Origin: Quercus robur
Lineage: Eukaryota; Streptophyta; Magnoliopsida; Fagales; Fagaceae
Assembly (NCBI RefSeq): GCF_932294415.1
Contig: NC_065541.1
Location: forward strand, 34,071,790-34,135,789
DNA: 64,000 nt
Direction of reading: 5' to 3'
In this document: positions 11,086 to 23,780 of the stretch, piece after piece
Layout: each line of letters opens with the position of its first letter
Numbering within the stretch: position 1 is the first letter of the stretch
Notes under the pieces: generated by a model
Seen by the model: only the letters and a program-made list of their open reading frames with translations
Databases searched by the model: none
What the model was told of the DNA's origin: nothing
Program-made: the position numbers and the translations under genes

Positions 11086-11517
11086 TCAATCATCACCGTA
11101 TGCTCTAAAACTGTAACGTTCTTGGTATGGACCATTGAACCAGAGGTCTGCCTCAAACCACTTGGGGTAACGAACAAGATCTCCAGCAACAAATTGCATG
11201 AACCGCTGGCTGCCTTCAGGCACTACTCTCACCTCCCCTTCCTCGATGTAAACCAATTGGTCCACCTGCCAGTCCCAGGGCAGCTTGCACTTGCCAGTCT
11301 TCCATACTGACCATCTTGAAACCCCAAGCTCTGCCAGTCGCTCTGGTGATACTTTCCGTTCCACGCTCACATTGTATAATTCCTCCAGAGATTTCTCTAT
11401 CCGCATTGCCTTTATACCATGACTTCGCCCGATATTAATGTTTAACTTTCTGAAGTCTCTGCTTCTACTGTTGATGGAGAAGGAACTGAAGGTTGGGGCC
11501 ATGATCAAGCTTGCCAT
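11086..11517 (-). CDS. Plastid-type small cupin (DUF861 / PTAC18-like)
   Basis: 143 aa read from the ATG at 11517, whose context ggcATGG is good; the open frame extends four codons upstream only from a TTG. Residues 1-~35 (MASLIMAPTFSSFSINSRS...) are Ser/Arg-rich with few acids, like a chloroplast transit peptide. The rest is one RmlC-type cupin barrel of the DUF861 (ureidoglycine-aminohydrolase-like) kind: WSVWKTGKCKLPWDW, then VYIEEGEVRVVPEG and AGDLVRYPKWFEADLWF. Relatives in Arabidopsis include the plastid-nucleoid protein PTAC18; the biochemical role is unknown. A splice acceptor (TACGCAG/GTTGAG on the minus strand, near 11555) just upstream suggests a 5' UTR intron. It is divergent from the CruP gene. 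Confidence 0.88.
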   Translation of the reverse strand: MASLIMAPTFSSFSINSRSRDFRKLNINIGRSHGIKAMRIEKSLEELYNVSVERKVSPERLAELGVSRWSVWKTGKCKLPWDWQVDQLVYIEEGEVRVVPEGSQRFMQFVAGDLVRYPKWFEADLWFNGPYQERYSFRAYGDD

Positions 11518-11529
11518 GCCTATATACAA

Positions 11530-12311
11530 AATTTGCCTCTATTTTGCTCAACCTGCGTATGAAGGCCAAATTGCATTCAAAATATTAGAGAAGTTTCAGA
11601 GTGGTTAATAACATTGTGCTTTAATAAACTTCCCAAGGATAGACACCATTGGCATGTGTATTTTCTTTTTGTGCCAGCTGCCAAGGAAGTAATAATGAAA
11701 CATATGCTGTTCCTTCAGCACGATGCAACATTGCATCATTGCATGTATATACTTGCTTAGAATAGCTTTACTTGGCTGATGCAGGAAAGTATAGGAAAAT
11801 AGGATAAACAAGGAACAAACGAGATAAACAGGACAAACCTTAGGCTTCACCATTTAAAATATTCCTGGAAACCTTAGGCATTACCACCTATAGGGTTTTT
11901 GGCATCACCACCAAACAAAAGAGGAACATATTCTCAACTCATAAAATAGAAGATAAACAGAACAAACCCTAGGCTTCTTCACTTATGATTAATCCTTGGC
12001 ATCACCACCTAAGGGTGTTTGACATCACCGCCAAACAAAAGAGGTGTACATATTCTCAATTCATTATATTCTTATTTCAAATCATATGTCTTTCACGATT
12101 ACAAGAGCACTAGTTTAATAGAGTTTAGGGATTACACCAATATGAAAAATACCTAATTAAATCTCTTAAAATCTAGGAAGTACGAACACTCCATTTGGAG
12201 TGCCGTACTCATGTCATTAACGGGACAGGTCTAGGACACTTCTACATGCATGTCCTAGCCGTGCCTTTTTTTTCTTTGGTGGAAAAATTGCGGGACATGA
12301 GAGAGACACTA
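11530..12311. other. Intergenic or 5' UTR intron of the cupin gene
   Basis: Contains repeated phrases aaaccttaggcttcaccat / accctaggcttcttcact and aaacaaaagaggaacatattctcaa / aaacaaaagaggtgtacatattctcaa (11820-12070), an old imperfect local duplication. No coding region. Confidence 0.5.
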
Positions 12312-12320
12312 ATCTTTTAT

Positions 12321-12582
12321 GGGTCATGCTAACGAGTGCCCTTAGGGCATTGGTTAATAATCCATTTTAGTAAAATTTTGACATCACTTTTATGGGTCAT
12401 GTTAACGAGTGCCCTTAGGGCATTGGTTAACAATCCATTTTAGTAAAGTTTTGACATCACTTTTATGGGAAATGAAAAAAACTGTTAAAACATTAATTTT
12501 TTTTTTTTTTTTTTTTTTTCATAAAAACTTTCTTTAAATAGATTTTTAACCAATGCTCTAAGGGTATTCGTTAGCATTTCCC
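12321..12582. mobile_element. Mutator-type MITE with duplicated left end
   Basis: Terminal inverted repeats of about 37 bp (32 matching) start GGGTCATGCTAACGAGTGCC on the left and GGGAAATGCTAACGAATACC on the right (reverse complement). They are flanked by a perfect 9-bp duplication atcttttat (12312-12320 and 12583-12591), typical of Mutator-like elements. The left 73 bp are present twice in tandem (12315-12387, 12388-12460), joined at the short repeat ttttatggg. A 27-base T run lies in the interior. Confidence 0.88.
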
Positions 12583-12591
12583 ATCTTTTAT

Positions 12592-14303
12592 TTCTTTTTA
12601 GTTTCAACCTTGAACACTTATCTAGTTATCTTTATTTACTCTTTTAGATCTTATTTGTAGTTTGTATTCAAATTCTAAACATCATTTATTACTCATGAGT
12701 TCACTTTATTATTCATCATTGTTGTTAAATAGATATATGTTTAACATTATATGAAAAAATAAATATTTAACAATATTTAAAAATATAAATAAAATTAGAT
12801 TTAATAATTAATTATCATGGGTATCCTTGTTGTGTCGTGTCCTAATTTTAAAAAAATTGTCGTGTCGTACCCGTACTCGTGTCCATGCCTGTGTTTGTGC
12901 TTCGTAGCTTAAAATCCTTAACATTGAAAACTAATTCAAAAAAAAAAATCTTAGATGACTTTGGTGCCCCTTACATCATTGGCCAATAATAAAAGTTATG
13001 GCATTGATAGCAAAGCACTCCTTTCTACTTCAGCATTTTCCCTATGCATCCCAACTCCCAACTGGTGGTATTTTGTGTAATGGTTGTATATAACTAAGAT
13101 GTGAGAGAGGGATGATGTATGCTACATCTGTTAAAAAAAATAATAAATGGCTAACTACAGATCTATGCTATTCATTGTATCTTGAAATTTGTATAGCATA
13201 GACGGTGATTAAATAATTGATGGTGGAAAAGTGTCAATATCCTCAACCTCATTTCATTCATATCTTCAAAGAATATAATATGGAACGGCCATAAAAAATG
13301 CATATAAGATTATTATAGGTACACCTCAAACAACCAAGTTTTCCACAAAAATACAGTGCATATACATATACACATATATAATATATTCTCTGGCTTATGC
13401 CTATAATTGAATCCAAAAATCAGTGTTGCCATTTATGAAAATTCAGAAAAATAACAGTATATCCGGCACAGTTGTCGACACAAGTGTTCTTAAAAGTATA
13501 ACGATTTATCATTACTCAAGCATCATTTTACACGATCTAGTAGAGGATTCAAAGTTCAAGAAGATTCTCACAGTACATTACTACCTACTTTTAATATCAG
13601 ATTAGAAGAGGAAAATCATCAAGGGACAAGAAAAAAAGGAAGACTTGAGTTCAAAAATCTCAACCACCCTTTGGTTGCTAAAACTCTGACCCAAGTGAGC
13701 TTAAAAGAACCATTTTTTGGGTTCAGATTCTCCAATTCTTAAAACCCAATTCAGAGATTTAATATACAAATTTTGATTTCATTTCCATTTTCCCAGCAAC
13801 CAACCAGAAGGTCAAAGAAAACAGAAATACTATAATTGTAGCAAGGATTATCAATAAAACTAAACAAAACAAAGAAGAAGAAATTTGTGGATATTTTACC
13901 TGTTGAATATAATCTGCAGAGTCCAAGACGAAAGAGCAAGCCTTGAGTAGCAGTGGCTCTAAAATCTGAAAGTAAAACCCTATTGTTAAGACAAGGTTTA
14001 TCCTTATCCAATTCTCCACGTGAGCTATTATTGTTAAGTCACCTAGCAGTGACCTATTACTTCTCACCCGCATGTAACTTTGGACTGGGAACCGGTCCTT
14101 TCAGTTTCAGTGGCCTTTTCACTTTATTGAATTAGAAAAATCCTTCTAGGAATAGAAAAGACAAAACAGTTTTGGTCGTTAACGTGTCGAGTTGTTGTAC
14201 GCATACAACTTCAGCTTCAAATGATAAACTGAGTCCAGAGGAAAGTGTGGGAAACTCGTTAAAAGAAAGAGTGGAATTGCTTTGGACAATAATTTTAGAA
14301 CTC
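12592..14303. other. Intergenic region between the divergent cupin and CruP genes
   Basis: No gene on the plus strand. On the minus strand, 13900-13965 looks like a 66-bp exon (CTTTCAG/ATTTTAG ... CAACAG/GTAAAA), open for 22 codons. It could be an untranslated leader exon of the cupin gene or a gene fragment. The last few hundred bases before 14304 should hold the CruP promoter and leader. Confidence 0.45.
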
Positions 14304-17300
14304 ATGGTGTTGCTTCACCTTGGATTCATTAATGGGGTCTCTCAGTGTCCATTAGTGTCTCCATTGGTTCAAAGACGAAGCCACAAAGCTTCAAGACACC
14401 TGAGATTCATAGCACAATCTATTCCCTCCAGAACCCAGGTACCCATTACCAGATTTCTTTGTTGCCTCTTAAGCTTATCTTTTGTGTCTGTGTGTTTTTC
14501 CTTTTGCCACAAAGAATGGTCCAATTAGTGTTTGAATTTTAATTTATGTAGAGGATAATGGAGGGTATTTCAGTGAGTGGTGAAGTTGGTGGTGCTGGTG
14601 GGGCATACTCATATAATGCCTTAAAAAGGTTGGACCAGCTTTGGTCTGGTATTTGCTCTGCTCAAACAGGTGGACTTCGTTTCTTATCATAGACTTTCTC
14701 CCCTCTTGTTTACTGCGGATTCCTCTGAATGTTGTGCAGTCAATCCTTTGAATATTAGGAAATTTTTTCACATGTGTTTTGCAGTTGTGCAAGAACCCCA
14801 GCAAATTGTTTCGAGTATTCGTGGTATATTTGATTCAGATGACAAAGCAGTAGATACATTTGATGTATTAGTTTGTGGAGGCACTTTGGGAATCTTCATT
14901 GCCACAGCCTTGAGTTCCAAAGGTCTTCGAGTAGGCATTGTGGAAAGAAATATTCTAAAAGGGGTATATACTGTACTGTGGAGTTCATCATAAAAATAAT
15001 TCGTGATTTTGAGAATTGCTTTTCTATGATCAGTTGTGGTAAATAATATTTTGATGTTCAATCAGAGGGAACAAGAATGGAATATCTCGAGGAAGGAGCT
15101 CTTTGAGCTTGTAGAAGCTGGAGTTCTTGTAGAGGAAGACATTGAAGAAGCTACTGCCATGAAATTTAATCCTGTATGTTTTTAAGCTTCAGAAATTGAT
15201 GAATTTGAAGACTTTTTCTAGTTTCTCCATATGAATTCTTCAATTGGCACCAACATTTAGTGTTTTCTTTGAATTCTTCACCTAATTATGAATTTTGTTA
15301 ACAAGATGATCCTAGGGCCATGCTCATCTTAATGATACCCTAAAAGCAAAGAGGTTTTATGGAAGTAAAGGGATTTTGTAAATGAAAGACAGGTTAAAGA
15401 GAAATTTACTAGTATAGCTCACTGCACCAGCTGTGTATTCAACAGATATTCTATACTGATGTTACAACAAATGGATTTCCCTTATCTCATAATGAAGAAA
15501 TCCAAAGTTCAAATTTTAAAAATAATACATTCTATATGGATGTACATTCTACATGCAGTTTAACTGACTTTCCCACTTGGTTTTTGAATTAACTTTGTCA
15601 TCCTCTGAATCAACCTTATCATCCTTGGGCCTATCTGGGATTCTCTGTGGCTTATCCTTAATAGGAAGCAGCACTATGTGTTAGGTGAATTTTATCTATC
15701 TAGTGGCTTTATGCATAATATTTGATTTTTAGGGGACTCTTGCCTTCCTGCAGTTGGTATGTCAGACACTCCTCAACACGACAAATATTCATATGCTTAT
15801 AAAAGATCCTTCATTTACTTTAGAAGGTCTTAAACAATGAACATAATTTGACATTTTTGCTATGCAGCCTATTAGAATAATGAATCTTATCATTATGATT
15901 CTATGCTTTGTCATCATACAGAACAAACTCAATCAAAGACAGTTAGTCCTGAAAAAACAGATGCAAATGCTTTTGGATGCTTAATTTAGGTGTTTGTAGC
16001 TTTCTACTAGGTACACTAGCACTAACTCATGAGTAATACACTTACAAACATCTATGTCCATGTTTACTGGTCATGGTGCATAACTGGAAGTTTGAGTGAG
16101 ATGATTTATCATTTAAGTGGCATTAAAATCTTGAATAATAAATATAAGTATTTTAAAAATTTAACTTCTAATGCCAGGACATGTTAATGTTCCTTAAATC
16201 ATGATACAAGAAGGACCCTTACTTTTTCAACAGCCTGCTTGACTTGTGTTACTCATTTTCCTAAAGGATTTTCGTATGTTTATAGCAATATGAATAGGCC
16301 AAATGCTATTCAACTGCCAACACTGTCTGGTGTCATCTCTTTGGTCATGATGCTATCTTAATTACTTATAACATTTCTTTTGGCATTCAATGAATGCACA
16401 GAACAGATGTGGATTTGAGGGAAAAGGTGAGATCTGGGTTGAAGACATTCTTAATCTTGGTGTCTCGTGAGTTATCTTATTTTCTTTTCTACTTTGTCTT
16501 TAACTATTTATTGTTTTTTAAAAGCTAAGTGCAATATTTTGTCTATCTTTTGAATTTATTTCCTAATGTTCCAATGCTCCAATCTGACACTCAGTTTGAT
16601 TTATGTTATACACTTATCTCCAATTTAAGGAAATTGGCATTTCTTTTTGTGTGTGTGTGTGTGTGTGGGGGGGGGGGGGGGTGTTGGGCGGGAGAGCTGG
16701 GGGGGCTCAATGGAAATTGGTAGTGCTATAACAAGAGGAATGAGCCTTCTCTCAGCAACTGATTTTCAGCTTTTACGTCATTACAGACCTGCAAAGCTTA
16801 TAGAGATTGTGAAGAAACGTTTTATTTCCCTTGGTGGAGTCATATTTGAAGGTTACAGTGTCTCTAGTATTTGCATATACGAGGATGCAGCAGTAAGTTT
16901 TCTGACAGTTCAAAGTGATTTATTTAAGTGACATTTTTTTTTTATTTGATGATGCCTCATTAACATTTCGTTGTGATAAGAAGCTGCTACATGACATGTG
17001 GGTAAGCAGCAGCATGATTTTATACCATGACATGTCACAACTTTAGTGTTGTGAGATGAGGATGTTTACATAGAAGACTGGGAAGACTATAGTCTAGAAC
17101 TAATATATTAGTCCAGGTTTGAGGATGATCAAAGAAGGCCAATTATGGTGATGTTTGAGTTTTGCTAGTTTAAAGTGTTTGAATTCCATGAATGTAAAGT
17201 TGTATGGGTTTTTATCTCATCCATCAACTGAGAAACGTCACAAGGAAATGGAATTTAATATTCTTTTTCAATGAAGTATTACATAACATAATTTCTTCCA

Positions 17301-20300
17301 CCACTTTTCTCCATAGGTTTTGCAACTTGCAGAAGGAGACATTTTGTCATCTCGTCTCATCATTGATGCAATGGGGAACTTTTCCCCTGTGGTAAAACAG
17401 GTCTGGTTTCCCTTCTATTTCGTGAATGATGTGCTTTTATAGGAGTATAATATTCTTCCACTTCCAAGCATATATTGGCCTAAATAAAGAATATTTTCAC
17501 CTATATGTGTCTATGAAACCATGCATACATTTGTTTGTTTGTGTTTGTGCATTTGTTGAATAAGTGGCTATTCCTTACAACTAAAGATCGTAAGAGGTCA
17601 ACTATCCAACTGGCTCTGATTTATCCTGTTCAAACTAATCATAATTTTACCCTTTAGACCATAATTTCCCTTGATTTTTCAAATCATTGGTTATTAGTGA
17701 GAGGAATTCCAATACATTTTATATATGATGTTGTTTAGATTATTACCAACTTAGGTTGTTCACGTATTATGCATGCCCACAATTTGACTGAAACTACCAC
17801 TCGGGGTTGTGTATTATGATTTACAGATAAGATGTGGAAGGAAGCCAGATGGTGTGTGCCTTGTTGTTGGATCTTGTGCTCGTGGTTTTAAGGATAACTC
17901 TACTAGTGATGTCATATATAGTAGTTCATCAGTGAAGAAGGTTGGAACCTCAGAAGCTCAATACTTCTGGGAGGTAAGTTGACTTTCTGGTATATCAGTA
18001 ATGTCAGCTTTTTTTTTCCCCTGAGGTTCAAGCTTTCTCTGAATGTTCCTCAGGCATTTCCTGCTGGCTCTGGTCCCATGGATCGTACTACCTATATGTT
18101 CACATATGTTAATCCTCAACCAGGATCCCCAAAATTGGAAGAACTATTAGAAGAATATTGGGATCTAATGCCACATTATCAGGTTAGATTTCTGATCTGT
18201 AGACAACAATCTTGCATATCATGATTCCCCATGTTTATTTTGTATCCCAATAGGAGTTGGATTTTTTAGAACAAAAAATTATATTTTAAAGAGAGTTATG
18301 TCTTATAAAAATCAGACTTGTTCAACTTTCATTTCTTATTTAGTTTGCCCCAACTCTCCCACTGACCGTTACACTTTCAAGGCTGTTTCTCTGTTGGTTA
18401 TTCTGATCAAGTTCCACTAGATTTACATTACAGCCCAAGGTCTTGCTATTTGCATGATGCAAGCTGATTGATGCATTATTAGCATAATCAGTTCTAAATT
18501 TTCATTCCATATGTGCAGCTTTATTCATAATCAGTCCTGAATATGTCTACGTGCACTTGCATGCATATGTGATGAGTGGTCTGCTATTCAGTTGGCACAC
18601 ACTTGAGGATTTAGGAGTATTTTTTTAATATGTTTTCTAAATGCTGTGCAAACATAACATGGAAGAGATGGCCATGGATTATATTTTATCTTTGTTAGCC
18701 AATTCTAGGGAATTCTTTCTGACTAAAAGTTCATACTTTTCCACTCCTTTTCCCTAAAATTGCATCTTGATTATTTTAACAAGTTTGTAATTCCACATAA
18801 TCAATGCTTATATAAGTCAGCAGCTTGTATAATTTAATATCCCCTCCTTTTCTTTCTTTGATGCCCTCTCATCTGTTAACAATACAATTGGAATGTGTAC
18901 TTAATAGGGAGTCTCTCTTGAGAATCTGGAGATATTGAGAGTTATATATGGCATTTTCCCTACGTATCGTGACAGGTAATGAAGCAAGTATTGCATGAGT
19001 TGCAATAAGGTTTACTTTACTTCTGGGATATCAATTAAGGACATACTCTTGTCAAAACTCAAAATTCTTTGAAAAAAGAAAAAATTCAGATCTTATATAT
19101 TAATAAGTTCAGAACGAATTTCTGTTTGTATTCTTTTGGATGGGAGGCTAAAGCGATTATAGATTATATTATATATCAATTGAAATGAGTGTATTCTTTG
19201 TTTTAGTAAAATCCAATGTTTGGACTCATAATGCATGTAATTTGCAACTTGGAACTTTTTCCTCTGATAGTATGGTACCATAGTAATTTTGGAGCACACT
19301 TAATCGTATACATTATGCAGCAATGTTGAACTTTGATTTGTTGAATTTTTCATATGGTGGATAATAGATTTGTCTTGCAATGCTTTTGTACTAACCTGTT
19401 AACTTTTCAAGTTTTGAATCAAAATCATTGGATGGAAATAGATGTAAGGCTTCTCTCTTTCTGAACTAGAATCATGACATGTATTGCTGCTCCTACGGTC
19501 ATAACATGTCACTTGAGGATATTGTTTTTCACTTCTGTTGTTGAATGAGTGGAAAACTATGTCTTAGATTAAATACACCACTTCATAATTTTTGTTTATG
19601 CCTGCGTCTTTTGCCTGTATTAATGAATGCAAAATTCTTCTCCTGTTTCTCTTAACTTTCCCATGGTTTCTTAAAATCTGATGCCTTTTAATTCTTGATG
19701 GTGGTGGATCGACTTGACAGCCCATTGCCAGCAGCTTTTAATCGTGTTTTACAGGTGGTGTATGCTATAAACTTCTAAAGCCCCCAATATATTATGATCT
19801 TGTACCAAATGGAATGCAAGTGTCACAAAATCATTCTCTGCAGTTTGGTGATGCTAGTGGCATACAATCACCAGTTTCATTTGGTGGCTTTGGGAGCTTG
19901 ACTAGGCACCTTCAGAGGCTGGTTACAGGTATATAGTTTATGTGCAATTCTTCAGTATATTATTTTGCCTAATTACAAGGTTCTAGGATCAATGGGGAGT
20001 TCACACACTAAAGTTGAATCTCTTCAGTGGGTTTAAATAGTATCTAAATAAGTTTTATTACATTGCACAGAAGTTCAATACATATGATTACAATGGGTAA
20101 TTGTAATGATTGGAACTGGATCTCCTTTTTCTGACACTCAGGTAGAAAAATGAAATGGAATTATTTTTCAAGGTGTCCAGACATTGATCAAACATTAATG
20201 ACATGTAGAAATGTTTTTATAAGGATGAGGTTTACTAATATTCTTTTTCCTTCCTGTGAACAAAGGAATATACGAAGCAATCAATGAAGATTTTCTTGAC

Positions 20301-21839
20301 TCTTACAACTTATCCCTGCTGAATCCATACATGGTTGGTGACTTGCTGTTTTCTTGCTTTGTGGTTACCAGCTGTCATGGTTATCTGAAATCTAAATATA
20401 TATTTATGCACTGCAGCCCAACTTAAGTGCTTCATGGTTGTTTCAAAGAGCAATGTCAGCTAGACAACAGTCTAATGTCTCACCAGATTTTATTACCGAG
20501 CTCCTTTATGTTAATTTTCAGAGTATGCAGGTAGCATTGTGTTTCCATATAACAAAGCCAGAGTTTTGTTTCTCTCTCAGGATCCTTCCGTATTCTATAA
20601 TATATTTGTTTCTCTCTTCTTCAGAGGCTAGGTGATCCAGTTCTAAGACCATTTCTTCAGGTTCTTTTCTTGTTTATCTTTTTGGCATATTTCCAATTTC
20701 CATATGAGTAATAATATTAAATTTTTGATCAAATAAAAATTATTAAGTCTTTTTTTCTTTTCTATTTTTTCCTGAAACACTACTTTGACAGGATGTTGTA
20801 CAGTTCGTGCCTCTTGCCAAGACATTAGGCCTAGTCATGTTAACTAAACCTCAACTTCTTCCATCAATATTCAAGCAGGTAATTAATAAGTAGATATCCC
20901 TTTTTTTCTTTGAATTTTTCTCTTCCACATTTTCTGTCCAACTTGAGTGAGTCTATGACTTACTGCAAGGTAGCGTTCCAATATGTTTTGAGATCTGTGT
21001 ACTATTTTTATAGCCAGGTCTCCCATTTACTTTCATCTTCTAACAGCTGATATTTTTATTTCATAATTTGAATAGATGAAATTAATAAGAGCTTTAGTTG
21101 ATTGAAATATATTCTCAGATAACATATCCTCTAAGCAAACACATGCCCTCTTTTAATTGGGATTGACAATGAAGAAATGGAGAGATATAAAAGTAGAATT
21201 TAGCAAAGTTCTTTTCCGTAGTTGGCCTGATATATGACCCACCATCATCTAATCCAGGCTTAGGATCGGCAGTGTAGCAGTAGTGAAACAGTTCCCAAAA
21301 TGAATAATGTTTGCTACAGTAGTGTGCAGGTATTGGATTCTTTGAAAAATAGTGCCTAAACAGACAGAATTTTAGTCAGTAAATCTTGGTATTGCGTACA
21401 AGTGTTATATTTCCTTGATGAATATGTGTATAATAGCTATCCATATTCAGTTCTCGTCAAATTAATTTGGTCGTGTTTCAGGTTGGTATTCCTGTGCTTC
21501 TTGACTGGTCTGGACATTTTTTTATGCTGGGTTACTATACATTTCTGTCAACCTTTGCTGACCCTGTCATAAGGTAATTGTTCTTCCATCCTCTTGTTTC
21601 TCTCTCAGTTTAATCAAAGCACAACAATTAAGGATTACAGCAGTATTCCCAACCATATTGTTAGTTAAAGACACTTTCTTAAGTTTGCATTCTTCCTTTA
21701 TGTTCTAGAGAATAGACTCTTATTAGTTTCATGTCTTGCAAGGCCATTGCTAAGCTCTTTTCCATCCAAGATGAAGTATGAGTGGAAGCGGCGCCTCGAG
21801 GCTTGGAAATATGGAGCTGGTTTAGATTACAAGCGGTAA
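14304..21839 (+). CDS. CruP: CruP-type lycopene cyclase paralogue, plastid flavoprotein
   Basis: Eighteen exons: 14304-14438, 14552-14669, 14785-14963, 15066-15173, 16402-16466, 16787-16892, 17317-17400, 17827-17973, 18054-18182, 18908-18975, 19721-19754, 19844-19928, 20266-20333, 20417-20530, 20625-20660, 20792-20878, 21482-21573, 21743-21839. All borders are GT-AG and phases agree, giving 583 aa. Residues 1-45 are Arg/Ser/His-rich without acids, a transit peptide. The Rossmann motif FDVLVCGGTLGIFIATAL (~110) ends in the E of GIVER. LIIDAMGNFSP (~251) and FGDASGIQSPVSFGGFGS (~392) are the other FAD-contact motifs of the CruA/CruP group. CruP is a plant and cyanobacterial relative of lycopene cyclase, linked to carotenoid balance and protection from reactive oxygen; cyclase activity itself is uncertain. 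Intron 5 contains a (GT)n(G)n run at 16649-16681. The frame is intact, so the gene is probably active. Confidence 0.94.
16649..16681. repeat. (GT)n followed by poly-G
   Basis: About nine GT units run straight into fifteen or so G residues inside CruP intron 5. Likely length-variable and hard to assemble; reading frames through it are artefacts. Confidence 0.95.
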
Positions 21840-22401
21840 GGAGTCACCTAACAATGACCGGAATAGTGGTAGGGTAATGAAGACAGAGGACTGGTCTACT
21901 TGGTTTACAAGTTCTTGGATGGCAAATTCATTGATTTTTACCAATCTTGTCCTAATTTGATCTTGAGGGGTGGTTAGGCCTTGGAGATCAGTTAAAGATT
22001 TCGTAGTACTTCACGCAGACATGGTTACAAATTTTGGCATTATTGTCTGATGATAATTCATATGCCTTTTAATTGTGCAACAAATTTCACTGATAATTTG
22101 TTAGTGGTATAAATTTAAGGCAATTTTGTATCCACAAACTCAATTAGGGGCTGAATGGGTAAGATTTCATATCCCTGAATTAAACATCTAGATATCATTA
22201 GAAGAGGTTTTAGGAATGCAGATTGTGAATGGTCAATCTAAATCACCTTTCAGAGTCCAAATAGTAAAGAATCGCCTAACAGCCAATTTCCCTTAACGTG
22301 GTGAATGTGCTAAAATTTATAGACGTTTGCTATGGTGAATTGGCAATTATGTTTCGGAGAAAGGACGGATCCACCACAGGAGCAAGCCCCACGACGGGAG
22401 A
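21840..22401. other. 3' flank of CruP up to the Gypsy remnant
   Basis: The 3' UTR and an AT-rich spacer. Retrotransposon-like sequence may begin near 22330 (an unopened frame with scattered stops), but the first clearly coding piece starts at 22402. Confidence 0.5.
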
Positions 22402-23780
22402 ATGAACGCCCTAGACCCCCCAATTGGAGATATAAGAATGATAGTAGGGGGCATAGCCGAAACTGGGTCGTCCAAAAAAGCCCATAAGACCTACCTTAGA
22501 ATGGTCCAGAACGTCCAATTTACAGGCTCCGTACCTAAAATGACATGGATTGACAACCCTGTAATCGGATTCTCGGAAGAAGTCGCTCGAAGACTCCACC
22601 TCCCGCATGATGATGCACTTGTGGTCAGCCTACGAGTAGGAGATTATAACATGCACTGGGTTCTGATCGACAATGGCAGCTCAGCAGACATCCTGTATTA
22701 CCCGGCCTTCTAGCAGATGAGGATTGACTGAGAACAACTGGTCCCGATAAATGCCCCTCTCGTTGGTTTCGAAGGGACAAGAGTATTCCCCCTTGGCGCC
22801 GTCACATTGTCAGTAATGGTAGGCGACTACCCGTAGTAGATCACCAAGGACGTAACATTCCTCGTGGTCGACTGCTCATCTGCTTACAACGCCATTCTCG
22901 GACGACCAACCCTCAACTCATGGAAGGCTGCAACTTCAACCTACCACCTAATGATCAAGTTCCCTACAGATTATGGAGTGGGAGAGCTGCGGGGAAATCA
23001 AGTGGCTGCACGCGAATGTTACATTGCCATACTAGAAATGGATGATCACCAACAAACATTGTGCATAGATGAACAAAGGGCACTAGCAAAGCCGGTTGGG
23101 GAGCTAGAAGAAATAAGACTTGATGAATTAAAGCCCAAACGGACGACTAGGATGGGGACATTATCAAGTCGAATGGTTCGACAAGCGCTCACGACCTTCC
23201 TAAAGGACAACTAAGATGTGTTCGCCTGGAGTCATGAGGACATGCCAGGGATCGACCCTTCAATTATAGTACACAAGTTGAATGTGTCGCCCTCATCGCC
23301 TCCCATCCGACAAAGAAAACGAGTGTTCGCTCAAGAAAGAGACAAAGCTATAGTTGAAGAAGTTCAAAAGTTGCTTGATGCAAATTTCATTCGGGAGGTA
23401 TATTACCCCGATTGGTTGGCAAATGTGGTTATGGTTAAAAAGGCCAATGGAAAATGGAGAATGTGCGTTGATTTCACAGATCTCAATAGAGCCTGCCTAA
23501 AGGACAGTTACCCATTCCTACGGATAAGATACTTTGGTAGACTCAACCGCAGGACATGAACTTCTAAGTTTTATGGATGCTTTTTCTGTTTACAACCAAA
23601 TCAGAATGGAGGAAACGGATTAGGAAAAAACTTCCTTTATTATGAGTCGGGGACTTTTCTGCTACAAAGTTATGCCATTTGGACTAAAAAACGCAGGAGC
23701 AATGTACCAGAGATTGATGGATAAAATGTTCGTCCACTAGATTGGGAGGAATGTGCAAGTTTAGGTAGACGACATCAATA
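22402..23780 (+). pseudogene. Gypsy retrotransposon pol remnant (protease and RT start)
   Basis: Three consecutive frames (22402-22713, 22864-23214, 23218-23559) broken by stops and shifts. The first holds a retropepsin-like core VLIDNGSSADILYY near 22660 (D-x-G-S-S). The second has NAILGRPTLNSW, which typically follows the protease. The third starts the reverse transcriptase: WLANVVMVKKANGKWRMCVDFTDLN. Beyond 23560, RT similarity goes on in broken frames to a VDDI-like catalytic box near 23765, and then stops. There are no gag, RNase H, integrase or LTRs here. Motif style fits the Tat/Athila side of Gypsy. It lies between CruP and the next gene, in the sense of CruP. Confidence 0.9.

Noticed and set aside
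13751..14073. Two overlapping minus-strand frames of 86 and 104 codons
   Set aside because: Hydrophobic, without recognisable domain; only the internal 66-bp exon-like piece seemed worth keeping as a finding.
16529..16931. Frames of 64 and 94 codons in CruP intron 5 to exon 6
   Set aside because: They read through the (GT)n(G)n repeat; the true coding part is exon 6, 16787-16892.
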